Shown piece after piece: positions 1-8,296 of a DNA stretch of 64,000 nt (the first letter of the stretch is position 1; every line of letters starts with the position of its first letter). The notes under the pieces were generated by a model. The model did no database searches and was not told the DNA's origin. It saw only the letters and a list, made by a program, of their open reading frames with translations. The position numbers were made by a program, and so were the translations under genes. The stretch spans positions 1-64,000 of the forward strand of contig NZ_JANHOH010000009.1 in the NCBI RefSeq assembly GCF_024498135.1, given 5' to 3'. The DNA is from Mucilaginibacter aquariorum. GTDB taxonomy: Bacteria; Bacteroidota; Bacteroidia; Sphingobacteriales; Sphingobacteriaceae.

Positions 1-51
1 AATCGCCGGCCACACTTATCTTTGAAAATGAAAACACCACAAAGTGTTTAT

Positions 52-84
52 AAACAAAAATCCCAGCTACTCTCGTAACTGGGA
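52..84 (-). terminator. Probable terminator of the SDR gene
   Basis: On the minus strand a hairpin (61-84, outer stem TCCCAG/CTGGGA with an inner TAC/GTA pairing) is followed by the T-rich run TTTTTGTTT (60-52). It lies about 50 bases after the stop codon of the SDR gene and fits a Rho-independent terminator. Confidence 0.6.
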
Positions 85-130
85 CTATCGTAAAATCTGT
101 CAACTTATTTCAGGACGATTCATAATTTAC

Positions 131-871
131 TTACCAGGGTAATTCTTCACCTAAGTGGATAAACTTTCCGTTAGGGCCATCTTCGCCTATCAGGGCAAGC
201 TGCACGCTGGTTTTAGCGCCGTCGGCAATTTCCATAGGGGCGCTATCGCCACCAAGCGGTGTTTTTACCCAACCCGGGTGTGCCGAGTTTACTTTAATAC
301 CGGTACCTTCCAGTTCAATAGCCAGGTGGTTTGTAAACATATTAAGCGCGGCTTTAGAAGCATCGTATGATAGTTTCTTAAGGGATTCGATAGGGCTATC
401 TTTTTGGGCATGTAAGGTAAGCGAACCCAATATGCTCGACAGGTTTACAATACGGCCTGCTTCGCTCTTTTTGATCAGCGGCAACAATTCTTTTGTTAAA
501 AACACCACGCTAAATAAGTTTGTACCAAATACATACTGAAATTCTTCTTCGGTAGTTTCAATGGTACGGGCTTCAAATAGGCCAGAGTCTTTTGCATTTA
601 CCCCCGCATTATTGATCAGGATATCCAGCTTACCAAATTTATCTTCAATGTATTTGGCTACAGCTTTGCGGTCGCCAGCATTGGTAACTTCCAGGTTAAT
701 ACCGTAAGCATCAATGCCCTGTTGTTTCAGTTTGTCGGCAGCTTCGTTTGCTGTTTCTAATGTGCGTGCTGTTAAAATTACGGTTACACCTTGTTCGCCT
801 AACTGTTTTGCAGTTTCGAAACCTATTCCACGATTGGCCCCTGTTATAAGGGCTACTTTTTGATTTTTCAT
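131..871 (-). CDS. SDR-family NAD(P)-dependent oxidoreductase
   Basis: This is a classical short-chain dehydrogenase/reductase of 246 residues, the usual length for the family. The nucleotide-binding motif TGANRGIG is at residues 10-17, NNAG at 87-90, the catalytic Ser region at about 145, and Tyr169-xxx-Lys173 completes the active site. The C-terminal part resembles carbonyl-reductase-like members (an AHPGWVKTPLGG-type segment near residue 200). The substrate cannot be read from the sequence. It probably reduces a reactive carbonyl in the cytoplasm. The neighbouring TetR-type gene lies immediately upstream, and an inverted repeat identical to the one in the tetR promoter sits 49 bases before this start, so the SDR is very likely a target of that repressor. 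Confidence 0.93.
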   Translation of the reverse strand: MKNQKVALITGANRGIGFETAKQLGEQGVTVILTARTLETANEAADKLKQQGIDAYGINLEVTNAGDRKAVAKYIEDKFGKLDILINNAGVNAKDSGLFEARTIETTEEEFQYVFGTNLFSVVFLTKELLPLIKKSEAGRIVNLSSILGSLTLHAQKDSPIESLKKLSYDASKAALNMFTNHLAIELEGTGIKVNSAHPGWVKTPLGGDSAPMEIADGAKTSVQLALIGEDGPNGKFIHLGEELPW

Positions 872-919
872 TTTGTTTTATGTTTAGTATTTGTGATTAT
901 TCAATTAATATCATTTATC

Positions 920-931
920 GACCGTTCGGTC
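920..931. promoter_or_regulatory. TetR-type operator upstream of the SDR gene
   Basis: The inverted repeat GACCGTTCGGTC (GACCG-NN-CGGTC) lies between the end of tetR and the start of the SDR gene. The same 12 bases occur in the tetR promoter at 1573-1584. Two identical copies flanking the regulator gene are good evidence that this is its binding site. I did not find a clear -7 box beside this copy. Confidence 0.75.
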
Positions 932-954
932 TATTTTAAGCCATAAAAAAAGGT

Positions 955-1542
955 TTAGATCACCTGTTCTTCAATTTCATTTTTGAGCATTTTTATAACC
1001 GTAAGCATATGCGAGTTGTTACCCATAACACGTGCAATTACAATTGCTCCTTCTGTCATAGAAAAAAGTTTGATGGCAAATTCTTTCGCGTTCCAGTTCG
1101 CGTAAAACTCGCCGGTTCCAATTCCTTCTATAATGATACCGGTAATCTTATTTACAGACCATTCCATGCCCTGTTTTACTTTCTGATTGATGGCGGCACT
1201 GGTGTCATCGGCCTCCATACCAAAGTTGATCATTGGGCAGCCCCCCTGTAATGGTGGGTTTTCGGTTTTGCTTATAAAATCAAGGTAAGCAAATAGTTTC
1301 TCCTTTGCTGTTTTTCCCTTGTTTATCGCGGCAGTTATTTTTTCACCTAAACTGCTTAAACAGTAATCAACCACCGCATGCGATAATTCATCCTTACTTT
1401 CAAAATGACCATACAAACCACCCTTGGCCATTTTGGTGGCCTCCATAATGTCGCTCATGGCTGTACCTGCAACACCTTTGGTGTTAAACAAGGGAGCCGA
1501 TTGCTCTATAATGAATTGACGGGTTCTTTCTGCCTTTGTCAT
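955..1542 (-). CDS. TetR/AcrR-family transcriptional repressor
   Basis: The 195-residue protein has the N-terminal helix-turn-helix of the TetR family at about residues 8-50 (a GVAGTAMSDIMEATKMAKGGLYGHF-like region, with the typical Gly-x-Leu/Tyr-x-His/Tyr-Phe end of the recognition helix). It is followed by an all-helical ligand domain that resembles the C-terminal domain of YxaF/LmrA-type regulators. It probably represses itself and the downstream SDR gene and is released by a small hydrophobic or electrophilic ligand. An operator lies inside its own promoter, in the spacer between the -33 and -7 elements, which is the classical arrangement for autorepression. Confidence 0.92.
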   Translation of the reverse strand: MTKAERTRQFIIEQSAPLFNTKGVAGTAMSDIMEATKMAKGGLYGHFESKDELSHAVVDYCLSSLGEKITAAINKGKTAKEKLFAYLDFISKTENPPLQGGCPMINFGMEADDTSAAINQKVKQGMEWSVNKITGIIIEGIGTGEFYANWNAKEFAIKLFSMTEGAIVIARVMGNNSHMLTVIKMLKNEIEEQVI

Positions 1543-1564
1543 GATCTTGATTGTTTCGACAGGA

Positions 1565-1594
1565 CAAATATAGACCGTTCGGTCGGTATTGCAA
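1565..1594 (-). promoter_or_regulatory. tetR promoter with an embedded operator
   Basis: Read on the minus strand this is TTG (1594-1592), a 19-base spacer, then TATATTTG (1572-1565), a very good match to the Bacteroidota promoter TTG-N19/21-TAnnTTTG. The operator GACCGTTCGGTC (1573-1584) fills the spacer directly next to the -7 box, so a bound repressor would block RNA polymerase. Confidence 0.8.
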
Positions 1595-1691
1595 TAGTAA
1601 ATATTTTAAATGTTACTGTAATGACAATGTGACGATAGCTTCATTAAACCTTGGGTAGCCAAATACTGTCAATACATCAAAATTAAGAAAC

Positions 1692-2378
1692 ATGAAAAAA
1701 TTACTTTTAATGATATTCCTGGCCGGATCTGTTGCATTTGCCCAGGCACAAACCCAAAGGGCACATAAAACGCCAGAGCAAAAAGCACAACGCATGACTA
1801 AGGTTTTGGAAAAGAAATTAGCCTTGTCGGCAGACCAGTCTGCTAAGGTGAGCGCGATATTTACTAAGAGCGCTACACAAATGGATAGCTTGAAGGCCCA
1901 CCGCAGCACCGACCGTAAGGCAAACATGCAAAGCCGTAAAGCTATAATGGCTAATACAGACGCCAGTTTAAAAACTGTTTTAACTGCCGGGCAGCAAACT
2001 ACTTATGCAAGCCTAAAAGCAAGCTTTAAAGGCAGGATGCATGGCAAACGTGGCGGGCATAATGTAGCACCCGAGCAAAAAGCAGAGCGTATGTCAAAAG
2101 TTCTTCAGCAAAAGTTAACCCTTTCGCAAGACCAGTATGCTAAAGTGAACACTATTTTGTTAAAACGTGCTACACAGATGGACAGCTTAAAAGCTAACCG
2201 TTCTAATACCGACCGTAAAGCGAATCGTGAAAGCCGTAAAGCGATAATGACCCAAACAGATGCCGACCTGAAAACAGTTTTAACTGCAGATCAGCAAAAA
2301 ACATATACTGAGCTTAAAGCCCAGTTAAAAGAAAGAATGAAAAACAGAAGGGCTGCGAAAGCGCCTACTGCCGGATAA
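1692..2378 (+). CDS. Spy-like periplasmic protein with a tandem internal duplication
   Basis: The protein has 228 residues. A signal peptide (about residues 1-20, ending ...AFAQAQ) is followed by two copies of a helical module of about 90 residues, at 28-116 and 127-216. The modules share PEQKA-RM-KVL, K-L-LS-DQ-AKV, ATQMDSLKA and DRKAN-SRKAIM segments. The helix pattern and the LTxxQ-like motifs resemble the Spy/CpxP or DUF4890-like periplasmic chaperone families, but I cannot assign a precise function. It is very rich in Lys, Arg and Gln and should be exported and basic. The short stretch before it has no neighbour in the same operon. A strong terminator follows the stop codon. Confidence 0.8.
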   Translation: MKKLLLMIFLAGSVAFAQAQTQRAHKTPEQKAQRMTKVLEKKLALSADQSAKVSAIFTKSATQMDSLKAHRSTDRKANMQSRKAIMANTDASLKTVLTAGQQTTYASLKASFKGRMHGKRGGHNVAPEQKAERMSKVLQQKLTLSQDQYAKVNTILLKRATQMDSLKANRSNTDRKANRESRKAIMTQTDADLKTVLTADQQKTYTELKAQLKERMKNRRAAKAPTAG

Positions 2379-2406
2379 TTTTTTTGTGAGTGAGTGATGA
2401 GTGATA

Positions 2407-2440
2407 AGCGGGTAGCCAATATGGTTGCCCGCTTTTTTTT
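2407..2440 (+). terminator. Rho-independent terminator
   Basis: The stem AGCGGGTAGCCA / TGGTTGCCCGCT (with G-U pairs) has a three-base loop and is followed directly by eight T residues. It ends the Spy-like gene. Confidence 0.85.
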
Positions 2441-2533
2441 GATAAACAAAGTCGCGAATACCCTTTAAATAGTCGTTTATACCCCTTATGGGATTTGCGG
2501 CAAGGATGTAAATTTGTTATAAGCAATAAGGCA

Positions 2534-2737
2534 ATGAAAGAAGCAAAAGAAAACCACCCGTTTAGCAAACTGGCAAAACCTGCACAGCGCGCTTTGGCAA
2601 ATGCCGATATTAATAGCCTGGAAGAATTGGCCAAACTAACCGAAAAGGAATTGATGAAGCTGCATGGCATCGGGAAAAGTACTCTCCCTGTTTTAAAGGA
2701 AGCCATGGCGGATAAGGGACTTTCATTCGCCAAATAA
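2534..2737 (+). CDS. Small helix-hairpin-helix protein (RNA polymerase alpha-CTD-like fold)
   Basis: This basic protein of 67 residues has a helix-hairpin-helix at its C-terminal half (LHGIGKSTLPVLKEAM, with the GIGxxT turn). It resembles the small HhH or alpha-CTD-like proteins common in Bacteroidota and probably binds DNA non-specifically. I chose the ATG at 2534 (protein beginning MKEAKEN) because family members start there. An in-frame ATG at 2495 would add 13 poorly conserved residues. It is followed 26 bases later by the broken DUF4287 gene, so the two may once have been cotranscribed. Confidence 0.75.
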   Translation: MKEAKENHPFSKLAKPAQRALANADINSLEELAKLTEKELMKLHGIGKSTLPVLKEAMADKGLSFAK

Positions 2738-2763
2738 TCATAAACAACTTATAACACATTCAT

Positions 2764-2987
2764 ATGTCATTCCAAGCATACCTTAACACCATCAAACAAA
2801 AAACAGGAAAGGCCCGGCAGATTTCAGGACAATGGCTGAAGAAAAAGGCTTTACCAAAAACGGCGAACTAACCGCAAAAGCCGGCGATGTTACCAATTGG
2901 CTTAAAGCAGATTTTGAATTGGGCCACGGCCATGCAATGGCCATTTATGCTCTGCTTAAGGGGATCAAGAACGAGGATAGCGAATAA
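2764..2987 (+). pseudogene. DUF4287-domain gene with a one-base frameshift
   Basis: Reading from the ATG at 2764 gives MSFQAYLNTIKQKTGK and then leaves frame and stops. From 2820 a second frame gives DFRTMAEEKGFTKNGE and continues through the conserved TNWL, HGHAMA and IYALLKG parts of DUF4287 to a stop at 2985-2987. The whole span is 224 bases, one short of 75 codons. Adding one base between 2811 and 2812 restores a KTGK-x-PADF junction. This is either a true pseudogene or a sequencing or assembly error. The intact family members are small proteins of unknown function with about 70-75 residues. Confidence 0.8.
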
Positions 2988-2994
2988 AAAAAAC

Positions 2995-3019
2995 AGCCCC
3001 CAATTTGGAGGCTATTTTT
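2995..3019 (+). terminator. Terminator between convergent genes
   Basis: The stem AGCCcCC / GGaGGCT with loop AATTT is followed by ATTTTTT. It also has A residues on the other side, so it can serve both the DUF4287 remnant and the convergent GH30 gene. Confidence 0.6.
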
Positions 3020-3023
3020 TATG

Positions 3024-4487
3024 TTATTGTACTACCAAAGTAGCTATTGAATGTGGCTCACTTACGGTTTTGGCGGCTTTGCCTTTTATCCATAAGCTGT
3101 ATTCTATCTTCTCATCGGTGCGGTTCATTACCACTACGGCTATTGAACCATTAGGGTTCATATAAGCGGTGGTTAACAGCTTATCCCTGCTGGCAGAACT
3201 GGCTATGCGCCTTGCGCCTGCTTGTATGTATTTAGAAAACTGACCAATGTAATAGTAAGAATTGGTGTACAATAACTGCCCGCTGCGTGTATCGGCATGT
3301 ACGGGTGCAAAGCAGAAATTACCCACATGGTTAGGCCCGCCTTTTTCATCCAAAAGGATGTTCCAGTCGGTCCAGCCAACGGTACCCGCGTTAAAGTCGT
3401 TTATCATCGAAAGACCGTAGCGCTCGCCCAGGTCCCAGTCATTTAAACGGTTAAAATCGAATTTCTCTACACAACCTTCGGTAAATATCAGGTTCTTATC
3501 AGGGAAGGTAGCGTGTGTAAGGCGAACGTTCTCAAAGTTTTGCCCGGCACCTGTCCAGGTTTCGTACCAGTGGAAACCAATCCCCCAAACATATTTGGCA
3601 GCGGCGGGGTCTTCCAGAATGGTGCTTGCACGTTGGTACAGCTGATCACGGTTATGATCCCAAACTATCAGTTTTTTAGCTTTCATGCCTTGCTTCCAAA
3701 GTGTTGGGCCTAAATAATTCTTCACAAAATCGCGCTCTTCTTCGGCGGTGTACTTACACGATTCCCATTTCTGGGTTGCCATAGGCTCATTTTGTACCGA
3801 TAAGCCCCACACTAGGATGCCCTGTGCTTCGTACGCTTTTATAAACTTCACATAAAAGTTTGCCCAGCTTTGCGCAAACTCGGATTTCAATTTTCCGCCG
3901 TGCAATACATCGTTGTTATCTTTCATGAAAGCCGGCGGGCTCCATGGCGATACGTATAGGGTTAGCTTACCACCCGCGGCAGCAGTTGCCGCTTTTATAA
4001 ACGGGATGCGGTATTTTTTATCGTGACTGATATCAAAGGTTGATAATGCTTTATCGCTATTGCTTACATAGCTGTAGCTGCCGCTGCTAAAATCGCAGCT
4101 TTGTATATTGGTACGGGCCAATGTAAAGCCAATGCCCGTGGTTTTGTTATAGTAAGCCTCTAAAAGTTCTGTTTGCTTATCCTTTGGTAACTTGTAAAAT
4201 GTTTCGGCAACGGCATCGGTTAATGCACCCCCTATGCCCAGCATGGTTTGAAACTTCTTCTCGGGGTCAACAAAAACTACCGTTTCTGTTTCGGGCGGTT
4301 GCGGGTTCGATGAAAATTTCAACTCACCATTGGCGGCAAGCCTTTTGTTCGAACCTTTTTCGGTAACATAAACTTTTACCGTTTTATTGGTGGCCGAATA
4401 CGGCAGTTTCTTTTTGGCTGCAGGTGCCTGGCTAAATACACTTGCTGACAAGCATACAAGGCCGGCGAGTAAAAATCCTTTCTTCAT
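3024..4487 (-). CDS. Glycoside hydrolase family 30 (glucosylceramidase-like)
   Basis: The 487-residue protein has a signal peptide (ends at ...SVFSQ, residue 20), a TIM barrel and a C-terminal beta-domain, the usual GH30 architecture. Both catalytic carboxylates are visible: Glu234 in VQNEP (acid/base) and Glu337 in FTEG (nucleophile). The LGIGGALTDA segment near residue 83-92 is also typical of the family. GH30 enzymes cleave beta-glucosides, beta-1,6-glucans or xylans, and this branch resembles the exported beta-glucosidase/beta-1,6-glucanase-like enzymes of Bacteroidota. It is followed in the same direction by nothing but is preceded by a ThuA protein 66 bases upstream, so the two may be cotranscribed for sugar breakdown in the periplasm. 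Confidence 0.92.
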   Translation of the reverse strand: MKKGFLLAGLVCLSASVFSQAPAAKKKLPYSATNKTVKVYVTEKGSNKRLAANGELKFSSNPQPPETETVVFVDPEKKFQTMLGIGGALTDAVAETFYKLPKDKQTELLEAYYNKTTGIGFTLARTNIQSCDFSSGSYSYVSNSDKALSTFDISHDKKYRIPFIKAATAAAGGKLTLYVSPWSPPAFMKDNNDVLHGGKLKSEFAQSWANFYVKFIKAYEAQGILVWGLSVQNEPMATQKWESCKYTAEEERDFVKNYLGPTLWKQGMKAKKLIVWDHNRDQLYQRASTILEDPAAAKYVWGIGFHWYETWTGAGQNFENVRLTHATFPDKNLIFTEGCVEKFDFNRLNDWDLGERYGLSMINDFNAGTVGWTDWNILLDEKGGPNHVGNFCFAPVHADTRSGQLLYTNSYYYIGQFSKYIQAGARRIASSASRDKLLTTAYMNPNGSIAVVVMNRTDEKIEYSLWIKGKAAKTVSEPHSIATLVVQ

Positions 4488-4553
4488 TTGAGACTGAAGG
4501 TTTATTGGGGTTAAAAATCAGTTATTATTAAATCTGTTAGTTATTGCGGGTTA

Positions 4554-5408
4554 TTACTTTGTGCCGGCTTTTTTGCCGCTGCCCAACCATAATACCGCGT
4601 CAAGGATCAGTTCATCCTGCACCGGGTTACCAAATGTTTGCGACAGGTCCTTGTTAGTTTTATGCTCGTAATCAATATCATTATGGCCCATGTTCATATA
4701 GATCATTCTGTATTTTTTGTTAGTCCATACCACCGGGTAATATCCACTATGCCATATCTCATTCGGTTTAGGGCCTGTGCCGAGTGGGAAACTTGCCGGA
4801 TCTATAGATGCCAGTATTTTTATATCAGGGTTTTTGGTGAGGTCTTTTTCCCAGCGATACCATTCGTTTGGTGATGACTTGAATACCATGGGCAGATTTT
4901 TTGTTGCCGGATGCATTCTGTCTTCCACTTTTAAAACGGCCGATACGGGCCGCCATGTATTGCTGCCATACTGGCCCGATCCTAAAAATTCGTTATGATA
5001 CCAGTCCCAATTTTGCGGGAAATCTGAAGGGGTGAGCGCGAATGCCGCGAAATGGAAACCCATCCAGCCGCCGCCATTTTTCATATAGGTTTCAAAAGCC
5101 GTACGTTGCGCGGCATTATCGGGGCGGGTATCTAAAAATATCACCACTTTATACTTGGCCAAAAACTTAGCGTTAAGGTTGCTCCAGTTACTGGTAGAAT
5201 CGTATCTGAAATTATACTTCTTAGCCATCGCCGGGAACCACTTATTGGCCTCGTGTACAAAGCTGATATGCGCCTGGTCGTTTTTAGCGGTGTAAAATGC
5301 TATCACCTTAAATTTAGGCGACCCGGTTTTGGTTTGCGCCCAGGCACTGTTTAGCAGGCACATGCATATAATACAAAGTGCCAAAGCCTTTATCTTGAAG
5401 GATATCAT
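4554..5408 (-). CDS. ThuA-domain protein, exported
   Basis: The 284-residue protein has a signal peptide (residues 1-24, ending ...SAWAQ) and one ThuA domain, a class-I-glutamine-amidotransferase-like fold. Typical elements are FLDTRPDN, GGGWMGFHFAAFA (about residues 111-123), a DRMHPAT segment and PVVWTNKKYRMIYMNMGHND near the C-terminus. ThuA proteins are linked to trehalose or other disaccharide metabolism, but the reaction is not well defined. It lies just upstream of the GH30 gene in the same direction, which supports a role in carbohydrate use. Confidence 0.88.
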   Translation of the reverse strand: MISFKIKALALCIICMCLLNSAWAQTKTGSPKFKVIAFYTAKNDQAHISFVHEANKWFPAMAKKYNFRYDSTSNWSNLNAKFLAKYKVVIFLDTRPDNAAQRTAFETYMKNGGGWMGFHFAAFALTPSDFPQNWDWYHNEFLGSGQYGSNTWRPVSAVLKVEDRMHPATKNLPMVFKSSPNEWYRWEKDLTKNPDIKILASIDPASFPLGTGPKPNEIWHSGYYPVVWTNKKYRMIYMNMGHNDIDYEHKTNKDLSQTFGNPVQDELILDAVLWLGSGKKAGTK

Positions 5409-5528
5409 GAAGTTGGAATTATATTGGTTTGTAGAGCTAATTTAGCATATATAGTGTAGATTTTACATACCCTATATTTTATTCTGCGAAAACGATTGAG
5501 TACGCCGCCTCAGCTCAATATATATACG

Positions 5529-5918
5529 CTAATATTCCTTCACCAACTGGTCAAATAATCGCGTAAGCGAATCCTCGCCATCCAAACAAAAACCCGGGTG
5601 TACTTTTGAGGTTTGTACCACCGTACTGCGCGTGGCCGTTAACCAGCGGAAACGAGATGCAGCATCCAGTTCACCTATAGGACCGGCATCCTTGCCGCCG
5701 ATAGCTATTCGTTGAAAGGACGACAGATTTTCTTCGAGCGCATCAATATCCAGATCTTTTGAAAAGGCCAGCAGACGGTCTTTATCAATGCTATACTTCA
5801 TTTTTAAAAACTTCTGCTTAGTACATAGCAATATCACCCCCACATTCAGGAATTCCTCGCGCTCCACCCTTGGTACAACGCGGATAACGGCATACTCAAA
5901 TAAGTGACGATCTTGCAT
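5529..5918 (-). CDS. DUF3037-family protein
   Basis: The 129-residue protein matches DUF3037 by its N-terminal YAVIRVVPRVEREEFLNVGV segment and its conserved RF-W end region. No signal peptide or membrane segment is visible and the function is unknown. Its start overlaps the end of the upstream HipA-like kinase gene by 23 bases, so the two are translationally coupled. The pairing of DUF3037 with a HipA-like kinase recurs in bacteria as far as I recall, and suggests that it is a partner or substrate of the kinase. Confidence 0.82.
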   Translation of the reverse strand: MQDRHLFEYAVIRVVPRVEREEFLNVGVILLCTKQKFLKMKYSIDKDRLLAFSKDLDIDALEENLSSFQRIAIGGKDAGPIGELDAASRFRWLTATRSTVVQTSKVHPGFCLDGEDSLTRLFDQLVKEY

Positions 5919-6690
5919 TTTGGGCTTCCTTTACAAAAATATTTGAGTTTTCTAATCGGGTGTTCAGGAACTGAGCATAGATCTGCCTTTGCTCATCCTC
6001 GGTTTCAAACGAGCGATCTGTTAACCAGGCATCCGGTATCAGGTCAACAACAAACTGTATAAAATCTGGTGTTAACAACACTTTAAATTCTTCATCAACC
6101 GCTTCCAATTCAGCTGCTTTTCTGAGCAATACATGATCTTTTATCTGCACAAAAGGGCGTACGGCCTGCTCTTCCCATTTTTCCATACTGTGATGAAAAT
6201 ATAAGGCAGCACCATGGTCTATCAGCCAAAGCTCTTTGTGCCACATCAGCATATTGGTATTGCGCGCGGTGCGGTCAACGTTGGTTAATAAGGCATCCAG
6301 CCACACTATTTGCGAAGCCAGTTTGGGTTCTACAAAAGTAACGGTTGGGTCGAACGTAATAGCGCCCGAAAGATAATGCAGCGCCAGGTTAAGGCCAACG
6401 CTAAACTTCAGCAGGTCCTGGATCTCTTCATCCGGTTCGGTGCGGCCAAAGGCTTCATCCAGGTTCACAAACACCAACTCGGGGATCTTAAAACCAAGCT
6501 TGCGGGCAATTTCGCCACCTATCAGTTCGGCAATAAGGGCTTTAGGACCCTGCCCTGCGCCCCTAAATTTTAGTACGTATAAAAATCCGTCGTCGGCTTC
6601 GGCAATGGCAGGTAATGAACCGCCCTCGCGCAATGGCGTAACATAACGGGTAACATTAACGGTGCGTAACTCGGGCAGTGTATTGATCAT
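5896..6690 (-). CDS. HipA-like protein kinase (HipA_2 type)
   Basis: The protein has a HipA-like kinase fold without the usual N-terminal HipA subdomain. Visible elements are a Gly-rich loop region (PLREGGSLPAI), the Lys in YVLKFRGAGQG, the catalytic loop NVDRTARNTNML and the metal-binding IDHG. It is likely to phosphorylate a cytoplasmic protein or small molecule, but the target is unknown. I prefer the ATG at 6690 (MINTLPELR), where homologues begin; an in-frame ATG at 6741 would add 17 residues. No HipB-like antitoxin is next to it. Instead it overlaps the DUF3037 gene by 23 bases. Confidence 0.8.
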   Translation of the reverse strand: MINTLPELRTVNVTRYVTPLREGGSLPAIAEADDGFLYVLKFRGAGQGPKALIAELIGGEIARKLGFKIPELVFVNLDEAFGRTEPDEEIQDLLKFSVGLNLALHYLSGAITFDPTVTFVEPKLASQIVWLDALLTNVDRTARNTNMLMWHKELWLIDHGAALYFHHSMEKWEEQAVRPFVQIKDHVLLRKAAELEAVDEEFKVLLTPDFIQFVVDLIPDAWLTDRSFETEDEQRQIYAQFLNTRLENSNIFVKEAQNARSSLI

Positions 6691-6802
6691 AGTATTAGTG
6701 ATGCTAATATAGGGATTTATCCTTTTGCTGAGGTTTACCATACGTTACGCGGCTAAACTTCTTTATTATGCTTATCATTAGTTGCTTATATAGTTTACAC
6801 GC

Positions 6803-6832
6803 TTGTATTTACAGTTGTTGCGCTTATATTAG
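6803..6832 (+). promoter_or_regulatory. Predicted promoter of the lipocalin-like lipoprotein gene
   Basis: TTG (6803-6805), a 19-base spacer and TATATTAG (6825-6832) resemble the Bacteroidota promoter, with one mismatch in the -7 box. It lies 28 bases before the ATG at 6861. Confidence 0.5.
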
Positions 6833-6860
6833 CGTTTAATTAAACCTCAAAACATATCTC

Positions 6861-7325
6861 ATGAAACTTACCGGATTATTTCTTTTCTCGGCACTTGCCC
6901 TGGCATCGTGCACGCAAAAACCTACAGCTACTATTGCCGAAGGCCCCGCTTCGCCCATGATAGGCACCTGGAAACTGATATCTGCCGTAACCGTTACCAA
7001 AGGCGATACCGTTAAAGATTACCCCGTTCCAAACCAGGAAATGATAAAAATATTGAACGCTACCCACTTTGCTTTTATGAGACATGATCTAAGTAAAGGT
7101 AAGGGCAAAGATGCTACCTACACCGCAGGCGGGGGCACCTACGATTTTAAAGGCGACAAATACACCGAGCACCTGGCTTACTTAAATGCCCGCGAATGGG
7201 AAGGCCGCGATTTTGAGTTTACCGTTCAGTTTAAAAATGATACACTGATACAAAAGGGTATTGAAAAAATTGATAGCCTGAATATAAACCACGAAATAAT
7301 AGAGACTTACGTAAAACAGAAATAA
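6861..7325 (+). CDS. Lipocalin-like lipoprotein
   Basis: The 154-residue protein starts with a lipoprotein signal peptide and lipobox (LASC, Cys17 or thereabouts). The mature part begins MIGTWKLISA, the typical first strand of lipocalin-like DUF4488/DUF4440-like domains, and continues as a small beta-barrel with alternating hydrophobic strands. It probably binds a small ligand at the cell envelope, which is inference. It is 48 bases upstream of the sugar isomerase-like gene and likely shares its transcript. Confidence 0.75.
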   Translation: MKLTGLFLFSALALASCTQKPTATIAEGPASPMIGTWKLISAVTVTKGDTVKDYPVPNQEMIKILNATHFAFMRHDLSKGKGKDATYTAGGGTYDFKGDKYTEHLAYLNAREWEGRDFEFTVQFKNDTLIQKGIEKIDSLNINHEIIETYVKQK

Positions 7326-7373
7326 GCTTTGTTATTTACAATATTCCCCTATTAATTTAACCCTAAACCTATC

Positions 7374-8276
7374 ATGAGTACAAGACGAACCTTTTTAAAG
7401 CAAAGCGGCATTATTTCGGCGGCAATGGCCATCCCGGCAATTCCTTTTGCTGCCCCTAAGGCTAAATTTAAAGTGGGGCTGCAATTATACACTATCCGCG
7501 AAGCGATGGAAAAAGATCTGCGGGGCACATTAACCAGTGTTGCCGGTTATGGCTACCAGGAGGTAGAAACCTACGGCTTTAATTACGGCAGTAATAAATA
7601 CTACTGGGGGTTGGAACCAAAACAGGCTAAGCAGCTAATGGACGATTGTAACCTAACTACCCCGGCCGGCCATTACGACCTGGATAAGTTTTTCGCCAAG
7701 GATAAAAAGGACGCACTCACCAAATATGTCGACCAATGTATTGAGGGTGCTACCATAATGAAACAGGATTATATTGTATGGCCCTGGCTTGCACCCGAAT
7801 ACCGCAACATGGACGAGTTTAAACGCCTTGCAAGCACATTAAACACCATTGGCGAACAAATAAAAAAGGGCGGCCTTAAATTGGCTTACCATAACCACGA
7901 TTTTGAATTTATAAACCACGACGGCAAAATTGGCTATAACACCATTTTAGATGAAACCGACCCCGCGTTGGTTAAGCTGGAGATGGACCTTTACTGGACC
8001 AGCCACTCCTCGCCGGTTGCGCCGGTTGAATGGTTTAAAAAACAACCCGGTCGTTTTGCCATTTTGCATATAAAAGATATGGATAAAACCGACCGTGAGC
8101 TGCACACAACCGTAGGCGACGGCACTATCGATTTTAAAACCATATTAAAAGACCATCAACTGGCGGGCGCCAAACACCTGTTTGTTGAACAGGGAAATAA
8201 TTACATACCCGATGCCATGAGTAATGTAAAACGCAGCGCCGCGTATGTAAAAAACAACCTGTACCCTTCTATATAG
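7374..8276 (+). CDS. Sugar phosphate isomerase/epimerase-like TIM-barrel protein, Tat-exported
   Basis: The 300-residue protein has a twin-arginine signal (RRTFLKQ at residues 4-10) and then an AP-endonuclease-2-type TIM barrel (xylose-isomerase-like). Metal-ligand regions typical of the fold are visible: Glu in YQEVETYGF, YHNHDFEF, a Glu-Asp pair in LEMDLYW, HIKDMD and a C-terminal FVEQGN. Relatives act on sugars or inositols as epimerases or isomerases, and many Bacteroidota carry several exported copies. Which sugar it acts on cannot be decided here. Confidence 0.88.
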   Translation: MSTRRTFLKQSGIISAAMAIPAIPFAAPKAKFKVGLQLYTIREAMEKDLRGTLTSVAGYGYQEVETYGFNYGSNKYYWGLEPKQAKQLMDDCNLTTPAGHYDLDKFFAKDKKDALTKYVDQCIEGATIMKQDYIVWPWLAPEYRNMDEFKRLASTLNTIGEQIKKGGLKLAYHNHDFEFINHDGKIGYNTILDETDPALVKLEMDLYWTSHSSPVAPVEWFKKQPGRFAILHIKDMDKTDRELHTTVGDGTIDFKTILKDHQLAGAKHLFVEQGNNYIPDAMSNVKRSAAYVKNNLYPSI

Positions 8277-8296
8277 GCATTACCTTTTTGCAGGTG

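Noticed and set aside
2365..2733. A 122-codon open frame on the minus strand
   Set aside because: It overlaps the HhH gene antisense, has no family match, and the terminator at 2407 lies inside it.
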